5,190 bases of DNA from JAFGOG01 sp034429215 (GTDB lineage: Bacteria > Chloroflexota > Anaerolineae > JAAYZQ01), in the NCBI GenBank assembly GCA_034429215.1, contig DAOUGI010000062.1, positions 1 to 5,190 on the forward strand, read 5' to 3'. The notes under the pieces are model-generated. The model was given only the letters and a program-made list of their open reading frames with translations, ran no database searches and was not told the DNA's origin. Made by a program: the position numbers and the translations under genes. Below, piece after piece: positions 4,165 through 5,190 of this stretch; the stretch's first letter is position 1, and the number at the start of each line of letters is the position of its first letter.

Positions 4165-5190
4165 TCAATTGCCAGGCTCCAACAAACGGTAGACACACAG
4201 GTTACGCCGGCCCACCTGGCGAGTCCAGGGGTGATCGGCGCAGTAGATCTGCCGGAGCCTGGGATTGACGGCCAGCCGAGCGTAGGCCGGCGAGAAATCG
4301 GGGAAAAAGACGGCATAGCCGGCCTCACGGGCAGCCATCCAGCCGGCCAATTGATCGGCGTCGGCGATGAAGGGGATGACCTCAGGCGTGATCAGGCCGG
4401 CCAGATCGAGCAGGGGACGATCGATCAGGTAGCCGATGGCGCCGATGTCGTGCACAGCGATCAGGTCGCCGGGGGCCGTCTGCTCGCCCAACCAGCGGGC
4501 CACGGCGACCATCTCCCCCTCGATAAACCCGACGTCGTCACGGTAGGCATTTGCCCCCCGCCACCAAAAGAGCACGGCCAGGATGGCGATGGCGGCAGGC
4601 ACGACGCGGCTGAGGACACGCACCCGCAGGCGGGGGGAGCGGGGGCGTAGCATCGCGGCTGTGCCCCACACCCCATACAGGATTAGCAGGGGGATCGACG
4701 GCATTGTATAGCGGCCGTGTTGATAGCCGACCGGCAGGCGCACCGCATAGAGGCCGAGGATCGCCAGCCACCACACGACCGGCACGATAGCCGGCCATCT
4801 GCGCTGCCCGCGCGGCCGGGAGAGCAGGGAGTAGATGCTGTAGACAAACCCCGGCACCAGGAGCACCTGGGCGCCTGCCAGCGTCGGGCTGAGGACCTGC
4901 CACAGGCGGGTCCATATCGGCAGCTCGGCCTGGTATTCGGCCTGTTTGGCGTAAAAGGTGTTGGGAAAGATCGTGCCCGAGGTGCGGAGGTTGAAGGCGA
5001 AGTAAGGGCTCAGGACCGCGAGCATGGCCACGGCCGCAACCACGGCAGCCAGCAGGCGCAGTCTGAGCTCGCTCCGCGTCGATGGCCACGGGAGCCCGAT
5101 CATGGCGAGCAGGACCATCCCGGCCAGGACGGCGCCCTCAGGCCGGGTGAGTACCAGCACGCCGGCCAGCAGGCCGATGCCTACGGCGCG
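4165..5190 (-). CDS. Multi-pass membrane protein, GT-C glycosyltransferase-like, C-terminal part
   Basis: 341 residues are visible; the frame is open at the right edge, so the N-terminal half is missing. The GTG at 5160 is just an internal valine codon. Hydrophobic segments lie at about 2-14, 19-34, 45-62, 103-122, 134-151, 163-181 and 196-210, followed by a soluble C-terminal domain of about 130 residues. Recognisable motifs are TRPEG (15-19), PNTFYAK (76-82), HGRYTMP (158-164) and, in the soluble part, HDIGAIGY (247-254) and DLAGLITPE (262-270). This layout is typical of polyprenyl-phosphate-sugar-dependent GT-C enzymes (PMT, ArnT or AftB-like), in which the catalytic acidic residues sit in an early loop that is not visible here. 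Substrate is unknown. A link to the pilus genes, such as glycosylation of a surface structure, is only a possibility: a 362-bp gap with its own promoter separates it from them. Confidence 0.75.
   Translation of the reverse strand, partial: RAVGIGLLAGVLVLTRPEGAVLAGMVLLAMIGLPWPSTRSELRLRLLAAVVAAVAMLAVLSPYFAFNLRTSGTIFPNTFYAKQAEYQAELPIWTRLWQVLSPTLAGAQVLLVPGFVYSIYSLLSRPRGQRRWPAIVPVVWWLAILGLYAVRLPVGYQHGRYTMPSIPLLILYGVWGTAAMLRPRSPRLRVRVLSRVVPAAIAILAVLFWWRGANAYRDDVGFIEGEMVAVARWLGEQTAPGDLIAVHDIGAIGYLIDRPLLDLAGLITPEVIPFIADADQLAGWMAAREAGYAVFFPDFSPAYARLAVNPRLRQIYCADHPWTRQVGRRNLCVYRLLEPGN

Noticed and set aside
3970..4650. Plus-strand frame of 226 codons opposite the glycosyltransferase-like gene
   Set aside because: GC-rich antisense frame with low-complexity translation; the minus strand codes a clear membrane protein.
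1..5190. CRISPR array, insertion sequence, tRNA or rRNA
   Set aside because: No regularly spaced repeats, transposase-like frame, terminal inverted repeats or tRNA/rRNA-like sequence seen on either strand.

Overview
The window looks like chromosomal DNA of a GC-rich bacterium, most likely a Chloroflexota member (Anaerolineae/Caldilineae-like). This rests on a very short Flp pilin with a Chloroflexota-style sequence, on TadE/TadG-like genes beside a DegS/DegU-type two-component system, and on GC-rich genes separated by AT-rich promoter regions. It is inference from protein style, not a database result. All six genes I accept lie on the minus strand, so transcription runs from high to low coordinates. 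The long plus-strand reading frames are antisense shadows.

In transcription order: (1) 5190-4165 is the C-terminal part of a multi-pass membrane protein resembling GT-C glycosyltransferases, cut by the window edge. (2) 4164-3803 is a 362-bp gap. It holds a 9-bp inverted repeat, a candidate extended -10 promoter and an approximately 80-nt leader that can fold into a three-way junction. (3) 3802-3113 is a NarL/DegU-type response regulator. (4) 3090-2011 is a soluble DegS-like histidine kinase. (5) 1909-1763 is a 48-residue Flp-type pilin with its own near-consensus promoter, followed by a perfect 12-bp hairpin. (6) 1554-1081 and 1084-623 are two TadE-type pseudopilin genes that overlap by ATGA and have a second near-consensus promoter. 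(7) 540-1 is the start of a TadG-like gene that runs off the left edge.

The window therefore shows the regulator-plus-pilin end of a Tad (tight adherence, type IVb/IVc pilus) locus. The ATPase, platform, CpaB and prepilin peptidase genes are presumably outside it. The most interesting observation is that the flp and tadE promoters are near-duplicates. Both have TTGTCA, 17 bp, then TATATT or TATAGT, and both carry a 25-bp module (20/25 identical) with the same dyad, centred about 43 bp upstream of the predicted start. The neighbouring LuxR/NarL-type regulator is the obvious candidate to bind it, which would make this a small self-contained pilus-control circuit. The regulator gene itself appears to have a structured 5' leader that I could not match to any RNA class I know.
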